Source: Shouchella rhizosphaerae
GTDB lineage: Bacteria > Bacillota > Bacilli > Bacillales > Bacillaceae_D
Reading direction: 5' to 3'
Assembly (NCBI RefSeq): GCF_900142675.1
Contig: NZ_FRBS01000001.1
Span: 248,001-312,000 of the forward strand
DNA: 64,000 bases
Shown here: positions 61,805-64,000 of the stretch, in pieces
Layout: each line of letters begins with the position of its first letter
How positions within the stretch are numbered: position 1 is the first letter of the stretch
Made by a program: the position numbers and the translations under genes
Notes under the pieces: model-generated
The model's input: only the letters and a program-made list of their open reading frames with translations
The model's database searches: none
What the model was told of the DNA's origin: nothing

Positions 61805-64000
61805 ATGGGCTCGAAGTCAAGACAGCGACTCGTCCTTATTGGCAATGGCATGGCAGGCGTCCGCGTGGTAGAGGAAGTGTTAAAACTTGCTCCGCGCCAG
61901 TTTGCGATTACGATTTTATCAGAAGAAGACCGCCCAAGCTATAACCGCATCTTGCTTTCCTCCGTTTTGCAAGGGAAACAGACGCTTCACAGCATCGGCA
62001 TCCATCCGTTCCAATGGTATGTTGACCATGGCATTGAGCTGCGATTAGGTGAGAAAGCGACCAGAATCGATCCCGTTGCCCAGAAAGTATATACCGACAA
62101 AGGGGAACTTGCTTACGACAAGCTAGTGATCGCTACTGGTTCGGAACCTTTTGTCCTTCCAGTGCCAGGAGTGGAGAAAGAAGGCGTATTTGTTTTTCGC
62201 ACAATCCGTGATTGTGAACGGTTAACTGAATGGGCGACTCGTTACCAAAAAGCGGCTGTCATTGGGGGCGGTTTGCTTGGTCTTGAAGCAGCCCAAGGGC
62301 TGGCTCATTTAGGCGTCGACGTAAGCGTCATTCATCTTTCTGACCGAATTATGGAGCGCCAGCTCGACGAAACGGCAGCCCGGCTGTTGAAACAGAGCCT
62401 TGAGAGCAAAGGGATTCACTTTCTGTTACAAAAACAAACAGCGGAAATTAGCGGCGAGGAGCGGGTAACAGGTCTTCGTTTTCAAGATGGAACCACTCTT
62501 TCTGCTGATTTTGTTGTCATGGCAGCTGGCGTCCAGCCGAACATTGCCATTGCCAAGGAAAGCAACATTCCAACAAAGCGAGGAATTGTTGTTGATGATC
62601 GTCTACGCACGGACGTTTCAGGTGTGTATGCCGTCGGCGAATGTGCCGAACATAACGGAATCAGCTATGGGTTAGTGGCCCCCTTATATGAACAAGCAAA
62701 AGTGCTGGCCCGTGAGCTTTGTGGACTGCCAGGCCTGTATTATAACGGCACTGTGTTAGCGACGCAATTGAAAATATCAGGAGTAAACGTCTTTTCTGCA
62801 GGCGAAACAATCTGTTCTGGCACTTGTACTGTTTTGAAAACTTTAAACGAAATTACGGGTCAGTATAAGAAGCTTCTGTTTAAAGGGAATTGCCTTGCCG
62901 GGGCAGTATTGTTTGGCAATACGCGACAAAGCGACCAGCTGTTGCAGTTGATTCGGGCAAACACGCCATTGTCAGATGACGAGAAGACGCAACTATTAAC
63001 AGAAGATGGAACAGCATTTGAACGAGAGCTAGCCTCTCTGCCAGCTTCCCATCTCATTTGCAATTGTAATGCTGTATCAAAGGGCGACATTATGAGCGCA
63101 ATGGCAGCCGGACAGCACACAATTGCACAGATAAAAGCGGGAACGAAAGCGGCAAGTTCATGCGGTGGATGCGAGGTCAGAGTGGCCGCTATGCTAGAAA
63201 GCTTTAAGCATGGACAACTGCTAGCGACTGTCGATATAGCCGAAAGAAAACCGTTGTGCCCATGCACGTCGCTAACCGAACAACAAGTCGCCAAATCAAT
63301 CGCCGAGAAACGGCTCGTTGTGTTTTCTGACATGAGCGAAAAGCTAGGTTGGAAAAACAAAAATGGGTGCCGAGTCTGCCGAGAAGTGTCTGCTTATTAT
63401 GCCGGATTGTTCTTTCCTGGGGGAGCACCAAAGGAACGGAATGGAAAACAAGAAAACGATGGCAGTTATACGATTACACTTCCACACATTGCTGGCAGAT
63501 TGAGCACTGACCAATTAAAACAATTTGCCCTAATGGCTGAGGAACTGCAAGTGCCGAGAATTGATTTTTCAGCACGTAACCAAGTGCAGCTGAAAGGGTT
63601 GACGGAAAAGCAACTGCCTTACGTCTTTGAACAGCTTGATATGCCTCCTGCTGTTTTGGCAGGCAAGCGTTTGCAGGTTGTTATTGATGACAGCCACTAT
63701 AACTGGCCGGAAGGGAGGCACTTGGCTGAAAGACTGCTCGATTTATTTAACTGTGTGCCTTTTCCTATGGAAACAGAAGTATGCGTTACGTTAGCTGCTC
63801 GTCGACACGAGCTCGCTGCTATTCGTCTCTCCCGGTCGCCATTAAATTGGGAAGTAGCGATTGGTTCTGAATTATTTTGTTCGAACGACTCCGTTGAAGG
63901 AACCTTTCAACTTGTTTGCGCTTTGCTGCAATACTTTAGGCAATCAGCGCAGTACAGTGAAAATATCCATGCTTGGCTTGTCCGTAAAGGCGCGGTCCAT
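61805..64000 (+). CDS. nasB: Nitrate/nitrite assimilation electron-transfer protein NasB-like (3' end outside window)
   Basis: The frame is open for 732 codons to the window edge, so the end is not seen (B. subtilis NasB is about 770 aa, from memory). The N-terminal FAD/NAD(P) domain is paralogous to NasD ('VLIGNGMAGVRVVEEV', 'AAVIGGGLLGLEAAQGL'). It has two BFD-like Cys clusters ('CNCNAVSKGDIMSA' with 'SCGGCEVR', and 'CPCTSLTEQQVAKS' with 'GCRVCREVS') and a ferredoxin-like nitrite-reductase half domain ('ITLPHIAGRLSTDQLKQFAL'). No siroheme C-x5-C/C-x3-C motif is visible. It should pass electrons from NAD(P)H to the nitrate reductase NasC, probably encoded to the right. Confidence 0.9.
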   Translation, partial: MGSKSRQRLVLIGNGMAGVRVVEEVLKLAPRQFAITILSEEDRPSYNRILLSSVLQGKQTLHSIGIHPFQWYVDHGIELRLGEKATRIDPVAQKVYTDKGELAYDKLVIATGSEPFVLPVPGVEKEGVFVFRTIRDCERLTEWATRYQKAAVIGGGLLGLEAAQGLAHLGVDVSVIHLSDRIMERQLDETAARLLKQSLESKGIHFLLQKQTAEISGEERVTGLRFQDGTTLSADFVVMAAGVQPNIAIAKESNIPTKRGIVVDDRLRTDVSGVYAVGECAEHNGISYGLVAPLYEQAKVLARELCGLPGLYYNGTVLATQLKISGVNVFSAGETICSGTCTVLKTLNEITGQYKKLLFKGNCLAGAVLFGNTRQSDQLLQLIRANTPLSDDEKTQLLTEDGTAFERELASLPASHLICNCNAVSKGDIMSAMAAGQHTIAQIKAGTKAASSCGGCEVRVAAMLESFKHGQLLATVDIAERKPLCPCTSLTEQQVAKSIAEKRLVVFSDMSEKLGWKNKNGCRVCREVSAYYAGLFFPGGAPKERNGKQENDGSYTITLPHIAGRLSTDQLKQFALMAEELQVPRIDFSARNQVQLKGLTEKQLPYVFEQLDMPPAVLAGKRLQVVIDDSHYNWPEGRHLAERLLDLFNCVPFPMETEVCVTLAARRHELAAIRLSRSPLNWEVAIGSELFCSNDSVEGTFQLVCALLQYFRQSAQYSENIHAWLVRKGAVH

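Overview
The window is a low-to-middle GC Firmicute chromosome segment. Gene order and protein sequences fit a Bacillaceae species, most likely an alkaliphilic Bacillus such as Shouchella (Bacillus) clausii or a close relative (inference from family resemblance; no database was searched). Pointers are the recJ-apt-relA-dtd, hisS-aspS and cymR-iscS-mnmA-yrrB-recD2 blocks, T-box and SAM-I leaders, a 6S RNA gene, IreB/YrzB/YrrS-type proteins, RsfA and pro-sigma-K.

Layout. 1-4.4 kb: 3' part of recJ, apt, relA, dtd. 4.4-8.6 kb: a LacI-regulated accessory block (lacI, thuA-like, thuB-like oxidoreductase) and a serine beta-lactamase-like hydrolase. 8.6-12.2 kb: T-box leader with hisS-aspS. 12.2-16.2 kb: SAM-riboswitch homoserine dehydrogenase, 6S RNA, an orphan gene fragment, and a second SAM-riboswitch unit on the minus strand (MetE C-terminal-domain-like protein). 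16.4-25.3 kb: tcdA, rsfA, rarA, then cymR-iscS-mnmA-TPR-recD2. 25.3-35.4 kb: yrrD, small proteins, AI-2E transporter, T-box/alaS, ireB-ruvX-yrzB, mltG, trmR, udk, greA, yrrS. 35.4-38.2 kb: a divergent NHEJ pair (ligD/ku). 38.3-39.6 kb: mtnN, yrhC, then a structured element between two identical terminator hairpins. 39.6-45.8 kb: a TetR-led peptide/nickel-type ABC operon on the minus strand that ends in an unrecognised gene. 46-49.1 kb: a large secreted alpha-amylase with starch-binding modules. 49.2-55.1 kb: an L11-like mini-ORF, a Nudix hydrolase, lipoate-protein ligase, a YfcC-type transporter, an M20 amidohydrolase, a tiny upstream ORF and a BASS-type transporter. 55.1-57.4 kb: intact sigK and three small genes. 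57.5-64 kb: nitrite assimilation cluster (nasF-nasD-nasE-nasB) behind a perfect TnrA box; nasB runs off the window.

How the genes work together. Several units form functional sets: translation supply under tRNA sensing (hisS-aspS, alaS), sulfur and methionine metabolism (CymR, IscS, two SAM-I riboswitches, MtnN), tRNA modification (IscS-MnmA, TcdA, TrmR), DNA repair (RecJ, RarA, RecD2, LigD/Ku, RuvX), starch use, and assimilatory nitrite reduction with its own siroheme supply.

No tRNA, rRNA, CRISPR array, transposase or integrase was seen. The most unusual items are a 49-codon ORF resembling the N-terminus of ribosomal protein L11, a start-less 73-codon fragment beside 6S RNA, the stem-structured element bracketed by identical terminators, a 22-codon upstream ORF coupled to a transporter, and three small genes found by reading the gaps. 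I saw no clearly new defence or biosynthetic system.
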